Under the pieces are notes generated by a model. It searched no databases, was not told the origin of the DNA, and saw nothing but the letters and a program-made list of their open reading frames with translations. DNA of 64,000 bases from Chryseobacterium kimseyorum (lineage in GTDB: Bacteria; Bacteroidota; Bacteroidia; Flavobacteriales; Weeksellaceae), in contig NZ_JAPDHW010000001.1 in assembly GCF_025971945.1 (NCBI RefSeq), forward strand, positions 248,001-312,000, written 5' to 3'. A program made the translations under genes and the position numbers. Below are positions 41,384 to 49,484 of this stretch, in pieces (positions within the stretch are counted from its first letter, which is position 1; each line of letters begins with the position of its first letter).

Positions 41384-44119
41384 ATGGAATTATTTTATTT
41401 AGTACCCATTTTTGGTGTCATCGCATTACTCTATACATTCCTTCAAAGCAATTGGGTGACCAAGCAAAATGCAGGTAATGAAAAGATGAAAGTAATCAGC
41501 GGACACATTGCTGACGGAGCTATGGCTTTCCTAAAAGCAGAATACAAAATCTTAACTTATTTTGTTGTCATCGTCGCCATTCTACTTGCCGTTATGGGAA
41601 CCACGAATTCAAATTCGCACTGGAGCATCAGTATTGCTTTCGTAATTGGCGCCGTTTTTTCTGCTTTGGCAGGATTTATCGGAATGAAAATCGCCACTAA
41701 AGCGAACGTTCGAACTGCTGAAGCTGCAAGAACTTCATTGGCTAAGGCGTTAAAAGTTTCTTTTGCAGGAGGTTCTGTAATGGGAATGGGCGTTGCCGGA
41801 CTGGCTGTGCTAGGTCTGGGAGCTTTGTATTTAATTATCAAACAGATCTTCGCTGCGGACGCTCCTGTCGACTCTCATGAAATGGAAAGAACTATTGAAA
41901 TTCTTACAGGATTTTCTCTAGGAGCCGAATCAATTGCATTATTTGCAAGAGTAGGTGGTGGAATTTACACCAAAGCTGCCGATGTGGGAGCTGATTTGGT
42001 AGGAAAAGTAGAAGCGGGAATTCCCGAAGACGACCCCCGAAACCCAGCGACTATCGCAGATAACGTGGGTGATAATGTAGGCGATGTTGCAGGAATGGGT
42101 GCCGATTTGTTCGGTTCTTACGTTGCGACAGTATTAGCTACCATGGTTTTGGGACGCGAAACGATTTCTGATGACTCGTTTGGAGGCTTTGCACCAATTC
42201 TATTACCCATGTTAATTGCAGGAACAGGGATTATATTTTCAATGATCGGAACGTTGTTCGTCAAAATTAATGACGACGATGATTCATCCACTTCAAGTGT
42301 TCAGAATGCATTAAACCTCGGAAACTGGGGAAGTATCGTCATCACGGCAATATTATCATATTTTCTGGTAAATTATTTATTGCCGGAAACCATGGTGTTA
42401 CGCGGAATAGAATTTACCAAGATGGGTGTTTTCGGAGCAATCATGGTTGGTTTAGTTGTGGGAACTTTAATGAGTATCATTACAGAATACTACACTGCGA
42501 TGGGCAAAAGACCCGTTAAAAGCATTGTAAAACAGTCTTCAACAGGTCATGCAACCAATATCATTGGTGGCCTTTCTGTAGGGATGGAGTCTACCTTTTT
42601 ACCGATCATAGTTTTGGCCGGAGGTATTTACGGTTCGTACTTATGTGCCGGACTTTATGGAGTTGCCATTGCAGCAGCGGGAATGATGGCGACAACAGCC
42701 ATGCAGCTGGCAATTGACGCATTCGGACCGATTGCCGATAACGCTGGGGGAATTGCAGAAATGAGCGAGCTTCCAAAAGAAGTGCGTGAGAAGACAGATA
42801 TTTTGGATGCTGTGGGAAATACAACTGCCGCAACCGGAAAAGGTTTTGCAATTGCCTCAGCAGCTTTGACAGCTTTAGCATTGTTTGCAGCGTTTGTAGG
42901 TATTGCAGGAATAGACGGTATTGATATTTACAGAGCAGATGTTCTCGCAGGATTATTTGTCGGCGGAATGATTCCGTTTATCTTTTCTTCATTGGCAATT
43001 ACAGCGGTAGGACAGGCTGCCATGGCAATGGTGGAAGAAGTAAGAAGACAGTTCAGAGAGATCCCTGGAATTTTAGAAGGAAAAGCAGAACCCGAATATG
43101 AAAAGTGCGTTGCCATTTCTACAGAGGCATCACTAAGAAAGATGATGCTGCCGGGAGCAATTGCGATTATATCACCTCTTTTAATAGGTTTTATTTTCGG
43201 ACCTGAAGTTTTGGGTGGGTTTTTAGCGGGAGCGACCGTTTGCGGAGTATTGATGGGAATGTTCCAGAATAACGCAGGTGGAGCTTGGGATAATGCTAAA
43301 AAATCTTTTGAGAAAGGAGCAAAAATCAACGGAGAAACGTATTTTAAAGGTTCAGAACCGCACAAAGCTTCTGTTACCGGAGATACAGTGGGAGATCCGT
43401 TTAAAGATACTTCAGGACCATCAATGAATATTTTAATTAAATTAATGTCTATTGTTTCATTGGTTATCGCACCGACTTTAGCTGTGATGCACAAAGATAA
43501 AATTGATGCCAACAGACAGGCGAAAATTGCAAGCTTAACTGGAATGGCTGGAGTTCATTCAGCTGATCAGAATGCAGCTGGTGCAAATACTATAGTTGTT
43601 CCGCAGGAAATCATGGGTCAAATGAATGAAGATGGTGATTTTGTATACGATACAGGAAATGTGCAGGAAATTAAACTGAAAGGAGGAAAGACGATCTCAT
43701 TGGGAAATCAAAGCGAACTTTATGTAATGTACGATCACATCAAAAGAAATGATCAGCAGGTCTTAGATCCCAATGCATGGTTCACGATAGAGAATCTTTA
43801 CTTTCAAACAGCGTCAAGTGACTTAAAAGATGGATCAGAAACACAGCTGATGAATTTAGCCGAGATTCTGAACGCATATCCTAATGTTAAAATTAAGGTG
43901 GGTGGTTATACAGATAATTTAGGAAGTGAAGAAGCCAACAGACAGCTTTCTAACCTACGAGCGCAGACAACTAAACTAAAACTGTTAGAATTGGGTATTG
44001 CAGGAGACAGGATAGAAGCTGAAGGTTATGGCTCACAGCATCCTGTTTGTGCAGCTAATGATACGGATGAGTGTATGGCAAAAAACAGAAGAATCGACGT
44101 CAGAGTTCTTTCTTTGTAA
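41384..44119 (+). CDS. hppA: membrane-bound ion-pumping pyrophosphatase fused to a C-terminal OmpA-like domain
   Basis: A 911-residue protein. Residues 1-735 are a typical multi-helix membrane pyrophosphatase with DVGADLVGKVEAGIPEDDPRNPATIADNVGDNVGD. The motif at 478-487 is GNTTAATGKG; alanine and glycine at the diagnostic positions indicate the potassium-dependent subclass. H+ versus Na+ pumping cannot be settled by eye. Residues about 800-911 are an OmpA/MotB-like domain (LYFQTASSDLKDGSETQL, VGGYTDNLGSEEANRQLS, EGYGSQHPV, NRRIDVRVLSL), normally a peptidoglycan-binding fold. A linker joins them. No frameshift is involved. Confidence 0.93.
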   Translation: MELFYLVPIFGVIALLYTFLQSNWVTKQNAGNEKMKVISGHIADGAMAFLKAEYKILTYFVVIVAILLAVMGTTNSNSHWSISIAFVIGAVFSALAGFIGMKIATKANVRTAEAARTSLAKALKVSFAGGSVMGMGVAGLAVLGLGALYLIIKQIFAADAPVDSHEMERTIEILTGFSLGAESIALFARVGGGIYTKAADVGADLVGKVEAGIPEDDPRNPATIADNVGDNVGDVAGMGADLFGSYVATVLATMVLGRETISDDSFGGFAPILLPMLIAGTGIIFSMIGTLFVKINDDDDSSTSSVQNALNLGNWGSIVITAILSYFLVNYLLPETMVLRGIEFTKMGVFGAIMVGLVVGTLMSIITEYYTAMGKRPVKSIVKQSSTGHATNIIGGLSVGMESTFLPIIVLAGGIYGSYLCAGLYGVAIAAAGMMATTAMQLAIDAFGPIADNAGGIAEMSELPKEVREKTDILDAVGNTTAATGKGFAIASAALTALALFAAFVGIAGIDGIDIYRADVLAGLFVGGMIPFIFSSLAITAVGQAAMAMVEEVRRQFREIPGILEGKAEPEYEKCVAISTEASLRKMMLPGAIAIISPLLIGFIFGPEVLGGFLAGATVCGVLMGMFQNNAGGAWDNAKKSFEKGAKINGETYFKGSEPHKASVTGDTVGDPFKDTSGPSMNILIKLMSIVSLVIAPTLAVMHKDKIDANRQAKIASLTGMAGVHSADQNAAGANTIVVPQEIMGQMNEDGDFVYDTGNVQEIKLKGGKTISLGNQSELYVMYDHIKRNDQQVLDPNAWFTIENLYFQTASSDLKDGSETQLMNLAEILNAYPNVKIKVGGYTDNLGSEEANRQLSNLRAQTTKLKLLELGIAGDRIEAEGYGSQHPVCAANDTDECMAKNRRIDVRVLSL

Positions 44120-44146
44120 GAAAATCTAAACTTTCATTTAAAAATA

Positions 44147-44176
44147 AAACACCGCAAGAAAATGCGGTGTTTTTAT
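44147..44176 (+). terminator. Rho-independent terminator after hppA
   Basis: Perfect 10-bp stem AAACACCGCA/TGCGGTGTTT with a GAAAA-type loop and T tail. Confidence 0.85.
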
Positions 44177-44207
44177 CTTTGAAAATCTGCGTGAGTTGCG
44201 AGAAGTC

Positions 44208-45347
44208 CTATAAATTTTTCTTCAGATGTTCCAAAGCCTGTATGATCACATCATCTCTCTTAGCAAAACTAAATCTAATATAATCTGAATCCTGTCTGGA
44301 ATTGTAAAATGCAGAAAGCGGCAGACAGGAAACTTTTTTCTCAACCGTGAGCCATTTAGAAAACTCAACATCGGTCATGGTTTTAGAAACATTTCTGAAA
44401 TTCACCAACTGAAAAAATCCACCTTCCGCTTTTTCTTCGATTTGCAGTGGAGTATCTTTAATCATTTCATTAAAAATATTCCTCTTGTCCTGCATTATTT
44501 TCTGATTGTCTGCAGGATCAAAAACTTCAAGATACTTAGCAATCGCATATTGGCAGGGTGCATTTGAACTGTATGAGATGTACTGCTGATGACTTCTGAA
44601 ATTATCCAGCAATTCTTCTGAAGCTAAGAGATAGCTCACCTTCCAACCTGTGGCATGGAACATTTTACCAAAAGAGAAAATAGAAAACGTTCTCTTTTTA
44701 AGTTCAGGATGCAGAAACGGACTGTAATGTGAAATACCGTCGTAGCAATAAATATCATAGATTTCTTCTGAAATTAGATAAATCTCCTGATTTTTAATCA
44801 TCTGATACAGTTGCTCCCAATCTGAAGCGGTCCACATTTTTCCTGTCGGGTTTTGCGGAGAGTTGATGATAATCGCTTTGGTTTTATCAGAGATGCAGTT
44901 TTGAAGTTTCTCCCAATCTATTTCAAAATCATGATCAAGATTATAATACACAGGAACACCGCCATTTAAAACAATAGAGGGAGCATAAGTATAGTAAGAC
45001 GGCTGAATGATAACCACTTCATCACCAAATTCCAAAATAGATTTCAATGAAGTGTAGAGCGCAAAAGTAGAGCACGGAACAATATTGACTTCCTCTCTTT
45101 TTAATTCTAATCTGTTCGTTCTTTTCAGATTAAACTGAAGAATATTCTCAATCAGCAAAGGATTGCCGGCGAGCGATTCGTAACTGTGAGTGATGACATC
45201 TGCAGACTCTTTCAGGTAGTGCCGCAGTCGAGGATCAATCTCAAAATCAGGAAGACCTAATGACAAATCAAAGCTGTGATGTCTTGAAGCAAGTTCAGAC
45301 ATTTCAGTGAAAAATTTAAAATCATTAAATCCGTAATTCTTTTTCAT
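44208..45347 (-). CDS. PLP-dependent aminotransferase, class I/II (YbdL-like)
   Basis: A 379-residue fold-type I aminotransferase. The substrate-binding arginine region is in SDYIRFSFAKRDD, the PLP-anchoring motif is IIINSPQNPTGKMW and the Schiff-base lysine is in SIFSFGKMFHATGWKVSYLL. Its overall pattern resembles methionine aminotransferase YbdL/KAT-like enzymes. The ATG at 45347 is preferred because the alternative TTG at 45359 falls in a -7 box. The preferred substrate is not determined. Confidence 0.9.
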   Translation of the reverse strand: MKKNYGFNDFKFFTEMSELASRHHSFDLSLGLPDFEIDPRLRHYLKESADVITHSYESLAGNPLLIENILQFNLKRTNRLELKREEVNIVPCSTFALYTSLKSILEFGDEVVIIQPSYYTYAPSIVLNGGVPVYYNLDHDFEIDWEKLQNCISDKTKAIIINSPQNPTGKMWTASDWEQLYQMIKNQEIYLISEEIYDIYCYDGISHYSPFLHPELKKRTFSIFSFGKMFHATGWKVSYLLASEELLDNFRSHQQYISYSSNAPCQYAIAKYLEVFDPADNQKIMQDKRNIFNEMIKDTPLQIEEKAEGGFFQLVNFRNVSKTMTDVEFSKWLTVEKKVSCLPLSAFYNSRQDSDYIRFSFAKRDDVIIQALEHLKKNL

Positions 45348-45356
45348 AGTGCTTAT

Positions 45357-45364
45357 CAAATATA
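45357..45364 (-). promoter_or_regulatory. -7 promoter box (TATATTTG) of the aminotransferase gene
   Basis: An exact TAnnTTTG match on the minus strand ending 9 nt before the ATG at 45347. Confidence 0.45.
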
Positions 45365-45503
45365 TAAAAAAAAAGATACCGCACGCAGTTAAATTATTTT
45401 CATTAATTTTAAACCAATAATTATAACTAAAATTGCCCTTACAACTGTAATTGAATAATCATACATGGCGGTATTATGGACTTTTAAAAAATAAAATTTA
45501 TCT

Positions 45504-46559
45504 ATGAAAAAAATTCTTATTCCTATATTTTCTCTGGTCATTTTGACGAGTTGCGGAACCTCAAAAGTTGCTGTGAATGATAAAAGTTCTTCAACTGCAT
45601 CAGGTTCAAGCGTATTTAAAAGTGATAAAGGTTTTCAATCTGCTTATCAAACAATTAAGCTGGAGGATTTGAAGAAAAATCTCTACGTGATTGCAGCAGA
45701 TGATATGGAAGGTCGTGACACGGGAAGCCCTGGACAAAAGAAAGCTGGAGTTTACATGACTAATTATTATAAAAGTATTGGAGTTTCTTTTCCGAAGACT
45801 TTAGGTTCTTACTACCAAAAAGTGTCCGCTGAATATATGAAACAGAGAGGTGCAAGAAATCTACCTGATTCAGAAAATATATTAGCTTTTATTGAAGGGA
45901 GCGAAAAACCTGAAGAGATTGTCGTAATTTCGGCTCATTACGATCACGTAGGAACACGAAATGGAGTAGTGTACAACGGAGCAGATGACGATGGAAGCGG
46001 AACAGTAGCGGTGATGGAAATTGCCAAAGCATTTCAAAGCGCCAAAAAAGCTGGGAACGGACCAAAAAGATCGATCTTATTCCTTCATGTTACCGGTGAG
46101 GAACATGGATTATTTGGTTCTGAATACTATTCAGATAATCCAGTTTTTCCTTTAGCGAACACAGTTGTGGATTTAAATATCGACATGATCGGTCGCGATG
46201 ATCCCGAAAACAGAGGTAAAAATTATGTTTACGTTATTGGGTCAGAAATGTTGAGTTCTGAACTGAAAGTGATTAATGAAGCTGCCAACAAAAAAACAGT
46301 TAATATGGAACTGAATTATAAATACGACGATCCTAAAGATCCTGAAAGATTGTATTACAGATCAGATCATTATAATTTTGCTAAAAATAATATTCCTGTT
46401 GCATTTTTCTTTGACGGAATTCATGAAGATTACCACAAACCGACGGATGACGTTGAAAAAATCGACTATTCGATGTTGCAGAAAAGAACACAATTGGTTT
46501 TTGCGACGGCTTGGGAAATTGCCAACAGAGAAGCAAGAATTGTAGTTGATAAAAAATAA
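45504..46559 (+). CDS. M28-family zinc peptidase, predicted lipoprotein
   Basis: A 351-residue exported metallopeptidase. The lipobox is VILTSC at the end of a signal peptide. The two-zinc site is visible in SAHYDHVGT (H and D), GADDDGSGTVAV, TGEEHGLFGSEYY (catalytic and ligand glutamates), DMIGRDDPEN and the late histidine of FDGIHEDYHKPTDD. M28 enzymes are aminopeptidases or carboxypeptidases; the exact cleavage is unknown. Likely located on the outer or inner membrane facing the periplasm. A hairpin terminator follows. Confidence 0.92.
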   Translation: MKKILIPIFSLVILTSCGTSKVAVNDKSSSTASGSSVFKSDKGFQSAYQTIKLEDLKKNLYVIAADDMEGRDTGSPGQKKAGVYMTNYYKSIGVSFPKTLGSYYQKVSAEYMKQRGARNLPDSENILAFIEGSEKPEEIVVISAHYDHVGTRNGVVYNGADDDGSGTVAVMEIAKAFQSAKKAGNGPKRSILFLHVTGEEHGLFGSEYYSDNPVFPLANTVVDLNIDMIGRDDPENRGKNYVYVIGSEMLSSELKVINEAANKKTVNMELNYKYDDPKDPERLYYRSDHYNFAKNNIPVAFFFDGIHEDYHKPTDDVEKIDYSMLQKRTQLVFATAWEIANREARIVVDKK

Positions 46560-46572
46560 GTTACTGTCCGGG

Positions 46573-46601
46573 CCTACAGAATTTTCCTGTAGGTTTTTTT
46601 T
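46573..46601 (+). terminator. Rho-independent terminator after the M28 peptidase gene
   Basis: Stem CCTACAG/CTGTAGG with a 7-nt loop and a run of nine T. Confidence 0.8.
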
Positions 46602-46614
46602 TATTTAAATAAAT

Positions 46615-46983
46615 ATGAAGCAAAAAATTAAATCTATCCGCCCTTTTGTAGGAGCTAAAAATTTTGAAGAAAGCAGAGCATTTTACAGAGATTTAGGTTT
46701 TGAGGAAACTGTGCTTGAACACAATTTTTCTGTCTTTAAAAAAGATGATATTGCATTTTATCTACAGGATTATTATGCAAAAGAATGGATTGAAAATACG
46801 ATGATTTTTATTGAAGTTGAGGATACTGAAGAGTATTATCTTGAGTTATCCGCTCTCAATCTTCCACAAAAATATCCATCTGCAAAGCTCAGCCCGGTCA
46901 AAACGATGGATTGGGGTAAAGAATGTTTTCTCCACGATCCTTCAGGAATTCTTTGGCATTTTGGAGAATTTTTCGATAAGTAA
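46615..46983 (+). CDS. VOC (glyoxalase/bleomycin-resistance fold) protein
   Basis: A 122-residue single-unit VOC superfamily protein. The first beta-alpha-beta unit is SIRPFVGAKNFEESRAFYRDLGFEETVL and the second is TMIFIEVEDTEEYYLEL, with the family end ECFLHDPSGILWHFGEF. It could be a lyase, a resistance protein or a binding protein; metal-binding residues are not clear, so no substrate is proposed. It begins 14 nt after the terminator of the peptidase gene and lies 7 nt before the endonuclease V-like gene. Confidence 0.82.
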   Translation: MKQKIKSIRPFVGAKNFEESRAFYRDLGFEETVLEHNFSVFKKDDIAFYLQDYYAKEWIENTMIFIEVEDTEEYYLELSALNLPQKYPSAKLSPVKTMDWGKECFLHDPSGILWHFGEFFDK

Positions 46984-46989
46984 TCCAGC

Positions 46990-47490
46990 ATGATCTACGC
47001 TTTTGATACTTATTATCTGAACGATATTGCCAAAACTGTCTGCATTGCATTTGAAGACTGGGATTCAGATATTGAGAAAGAAATATTTACCGAAAAAATT
47101 TCAGTCGCAGCACAATACGAAAGTGGTGCGTTTTATAAAAGAGAGCTGCCATGTATCTTAAGTTTACTGTCAAAAATTAATTTGAAAGAAAATGACATTA
47201 TCATTGTTGACGGTTATGTAAGTTTAAATGATGATGGAAAAATGGGATTGGGCGGCTATCTTTACGAAGCATTAGATAAAAACTTTCCCATTGTAGGAAT
47301 CGCAAAGAATGAGTTTTCAGCTGCGGATTCTCAAAGGCGGTCGGTTTATCGCGGAGTAAGCAAAACGCCACTATTCGTAACCGCCATCGGAATTGATGTG
47401 GATGAAGTACAAAAGAAGATTGAAAAAATGCACGGTAGTTTTAGATTTCCAACACTGCTAAAAAAACTGGATCAGCTGACGAGAGAATGA
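46990..47490 (+). CDS. endonuclease V-like protein (short, divergent)
   Basis: A 166-residue protein resembling endonuclease V, which nicks DNA next to deoxyinosine. The start IYAFDTYYLND gives the first acidic ligand, IIIVDGYVSLNDDGKMGLGGYLYEAL replaces the usual DGxGxxHPRxxGLASH block, and FPIVGIAKNEF and VYRGVSKTPLFVTAIGIDVDE follow. It is shorter than the roughly 220-residue bacterial enzymes and lacks the HPR motif, so its activity is uncertain. It sits 7 nt after the VOC gene, probably in the same transcript. Confidence 0.78.
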   Translation: MIYAFDTYYLNDIAKTVCIAFEDWDSDIEKEIFTEKISVAAQYESGAFYKRELPCILSLLSKINLKENDIIIVDGYVSLNDDGKMGLGGYLYEALDKNFPIVGIAKNEFSAADSQRRSVYRGVSKTPLFVTAIGIDVDEVQKKIEKMHGSFRFPTLLKKLDQLTRE

Positions 47491-47506
47491 TTTTCGTTGT
47501 CATATT

Positions 47507-47530
47507 TTAAACTGACAAAAGTCAGTTTAA
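47507..47530 (+). terminator. Perfect hairpin after the endonuclease V-like gene
   Basis: A 10-bp perfect stem TTAAACTGAC/GTCAGTTTAA with an AAAA loop lies 17 bp after the stop. The trailing sequence is T-rich but broken by A, so termination is probable rather than certain. Confidence 0.5.
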
Positions 47531-47532
47531 TT

Positions 47533-47566
47533 TTATTTAGATCAATTCTAAATAATTATATATTTG
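47533..47566 (+). promoter_or_regulatory. Operator dyad and promoter of a candidate small RNA
   Basis: A perfect dyad with 9-bp arms TTATTTAGA and TCTAAATAA around TCAAT (47533-47555) covers the -33 zone. It is followed after 3 bp by an exact TATATTTG -7 box (47559-47566). The placement suits a repressor. The cognate regulator is unknown; a metal regulator is a guess. Confidence 0.6.
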
Positions 47567-47570
47567 TATA

Positions 47571-47664
47571 TCGATTAAAACAAATCAAAGGAATAACAGA
47601 GTTCATATCCATATTAATTTTTCATTTTTCAAGAGACTGGCGAAATATTTTCTGCCAGTTTTTT
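47571..47664 (+). ncRNA. Candidate regulated small RNA, about 94 nt
   Basis: From the predicted start near 47571 to the terminator T run at 47664 there is no ATG and no credible open frame. The 3' end is an intrinsic terminator with stem ACTGGC/GCCAGT (47636-47641 and 47654-47659), an inner GAAA/TTTC pairing and six T. The unit lies between the terminators of the two flanking genes and has its own promoter. No known RNA family was recognised. Confidence 0.5.
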
Positions 47665-47683
47665 ATTTAAAATCCTTAAATAA

Positions 47684-47713
47684 AAAGGGCTTTGATGTAA
47701 ATCAAAGCCCTTT
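47684..47713 (-). terminator. Rho-independent terminator after the S41 peptidase gene
   Basis: A perfect 13-bp stem AAAGGGCTTTGAT/ATCAAAGCCCTTT with a 4-nt loop, and a T run on the minus strand. Confidence 0.85.
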
Positions 47714-47752
47714 CATTCTTAATTATCCAAATTCAGTTTGAAAGCTAGACCT

Positions 47753-49186
47753 TTATTTTGAAATCCAATGGCTCGCTGACTCTATTTGATGATCTACTTC
47801 AGAATTTTTTGATGGCTCAACAAATTCATCGGGCTGTATTTTACCTGTGTAGTTTTTCCCTGTTCTGTCCATTTCATAAGAACTTGCCAAAAGAAGCATC
47901 TTCCCATCGCTGAGTTTGAATCCGTCGTTGGCGCTGGTCAGTCCTGCAGAAGGAGTTCCAAATGTTTTCACATTGGTTTTCCCGATAAAAGAGATGGCCG
48001 TAGCTTCACCACTGCTTGCTGTGTATGGACCAATTAAAACTGCAATTCGATTATTTTCATTTTTAAGATGATAAGGTTTGCTGACTTTGGTATAACTGGC
48101 TTTTCCATTTTTATATTTCCATGCAGTTTTCTTTTTTCCATCTGTAAAATATCCCAGAGTACCATCGCCGATCAATGGTCCTAAACCTGCAATCATGGGA
48201 TACATATTTCCTCCTGTATTGGTTCTCAGATCGACAATCCAACCTTTGATATTATTTTCGCTGTCCAGTTTTTCAATCATTTGCTGAATTTTATCTGCAA
48301 AAGAATTGCCGACTGTTTTGTTTACAGATGAAAATCCGGGAACCATAATATAGCCGATATTGCCACTTAAAATTTTGCTTTCCGGTTCTTTAGCGACAGG
48401 ATTAGATGTGTTTTTTTTATCAACAGTATTTTTAGATTCAATAAAAGAATGCGAATCGCCTGCTTCCCGCAATGTTTTCATCATGTACTGCAAGGCTGGT
48501 GCTGTGTCTTCAATACTTTCCATTCCTTTAGAAACTTTCTGCAGATTGGTTTCCATTGTAGTCCAATCAATTTTCTCTCTAAAAATTGAATTTTTCTGAA
48601 TGATTTTTTTAAATTCATTAACATATCTCAAAGCCTCTGCAGATGCCGGTTTGTCAGAAAAAGGAATTTCAGTTACGCTGAAATCATCAAACCAAACTTT
48701 TCCACCTTTCGATAAATAGCCGCCGAGCAAGAAATTATCTGCTTTATCATCCACCATAAATTCCAAAGAATACTTTTTCCAATCAGCATTAGGAACGACA
48801 TTCTTTCCCTGAGATATTGAATTTCCAAAATCGATCATAGTATCCTCTTTATCTCTCACCTGTGTCCACATTGCAATATCTCCTGCAGTGTTTTCAGATT
48901 TTATATAAGCGCTTATTTCAATCGTACGCAAACCTTTTCCGGGGATTTTTATTACCTGAGAAAATGGCTGAAAGCCAACTGCATCAGTTTTTGAGCATTG
49001 TAACAGCAAAGAATTGTTCCCTGAGTGCTTGACATTTTGATCGACCTTTATTTCGTAAGGGTCAACCGTTTTTGCTTTCCAATCTGTGGGAGCAGCATCT
49101 GCAAGATTTTCGAAACCCGGGTTTTTCAGTTGCGCCTGCGCAAAAACGCCTGCAAGGACAAGCAGGCTGAATAAGTTTTTCTTCAT
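47753..49186 (-). CDS. S41-family (C-terminal processing type) serine peptidase with N-terminal sandwich domain
   Basis: A 477-residue exported protein. The signal peptide is MKKNLFSLLVLAGVFAQAQ. Residues 20-175 look like a carbohydrate-binding-type beta sandwich (LKNPGFENLADAAPTDWKA at the start, KVWFDDFSVTEIPF at the end). The S41 core follows, with GNIGYIMVPGFSS, IKGWIVDLRTNTGGNMYPMIAGLGPL and the nucleophile serine in GPYTASSGEATAISFIG. A PDZ domain is not evident. The substrate is unknown. It has its own -7 box and terminator, so it is monocistronic. Confidence 0.9.
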   Translation of the reverse strand: MKKNLFSLLVLAGVFAQAQLKNPGFENLADAAPTDWKAKTVDPYEIKVDQNVKHSGNNSLLLQCSKTDAVGFQPFSQVIKIPGKGLRTIEISAYIKSENTAGDIAMWTQVRDKEDTMIDFGNSISQGKNVVPNADWKKYSLEFMVDDKADNFLLGGYLSKGGKVWFDDFSVTEIPFSDKPASAEALRYVNEFKKIIQKNSIFREKIDWTTMETNLQKVSKGMESIEDTAPALQYMMKTLREAGDSHSFIESKNTVDKKNTSNPVAKEPESKILSGNIGYIMVPGFSSVNKTVGNSFADKIQQMIEKLDSENNIKGWIVDLRTNTGGNMYPMIAGLGPLIGDGTLGYFTDGKKKTAWKYKNGKASYTKVSKPYHLKNENNRIAVLIGPYTASSGEATAISFIGKTNVKTFGTPSAGLTSANDGFKLSDGKMLLLASSYEMDRTGKNYTGKIQPDEFVEPSKNSEVDHQIESASHWISK

Positions 49187-49202
49187 AGTTTTTAGATTCG
49201 GT

Positions 49203-49210
49203 CAAAAATA
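49203..49210 (-). promoter_or_regulatory. -7 promoter box (TATTTTTG) of the S41 peptidase gene
   Basis: An exact TAnnTTTG match on the minus strand, 16 nt before the ATG. Confidence 0.45.
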
Positions 49211-49257
49211 ACAAAGATGATCAACATAACTATTTTATTTATGAAATTTTAACGAAA

Positions 49258-49282
49258 GAATCCGCTCTTTAGAAGCGGATTC
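49258..49282 (-). terminator. Hairpin upstream of the S41 peptidase gene
   Basis: A 9-bp stem GAATCCGCT/AGCGGATTC with a short loop. A weak T tract follows on the minus strand, so it may back up the terminator of the short reading frame to its right. Confidence 0.4.
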
Positions 49283-49321
49283 AATAGATAAATACATCTC
49301 ATTTTTTAATTAAACAACAAC

Positions 49322-49350
49322 AAAAAAGCACAGCCGACGATGCTGTGCTT
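49322..49350 (-). terminator. Rho-independent terminator of the putative 20-residue peptide gene
   Basis: A 9-bp stem AAGCACAGC/GCTGTGCTT followed by TTTTTTG on the minus strand. The stem overlaps the stop codon of the short reading frame. Confidence 0.7.
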
Positions 49351-49411
49351 AAATTTTTATTTCAAATTTAATTGCAATTCCGAAAACGAAGAGAGCAAAA
49401 AATGATTTCAT
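49349..49411 (-). CDS. putative 20-residue hydrophobic peptide
   Basis: A short frame encoding MKSFFALFVFGIAIKFEIKI: basic start, hydrophobic middle and basic end, like a small membrane peptide. The stop codon is embedded in a strong terminator hairpin on the same strand, which argues that something is transcribed here. No exact -7 box was found upstream, so its expression is uncertain. It lies in the 400-bp gap between the S41 peptidase and the T9SS protein. Confidence 0.35.
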   Translation of the reverse strand: MKSFFALFVFGIAIKFEIKI

Positions 49412-49484
49412 TTCAGTTTTATTACATAGTAAATGTAAGAATATTTTTAATACGCAATATCAATTTAATGTTAAAATTAACAGG

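Noticed and set aside
41557..43512. Several long open frames antisense to hppA.
   Set aside because: They mirror the codon use of the membrane protein gene and show no domain, promoter or start context.
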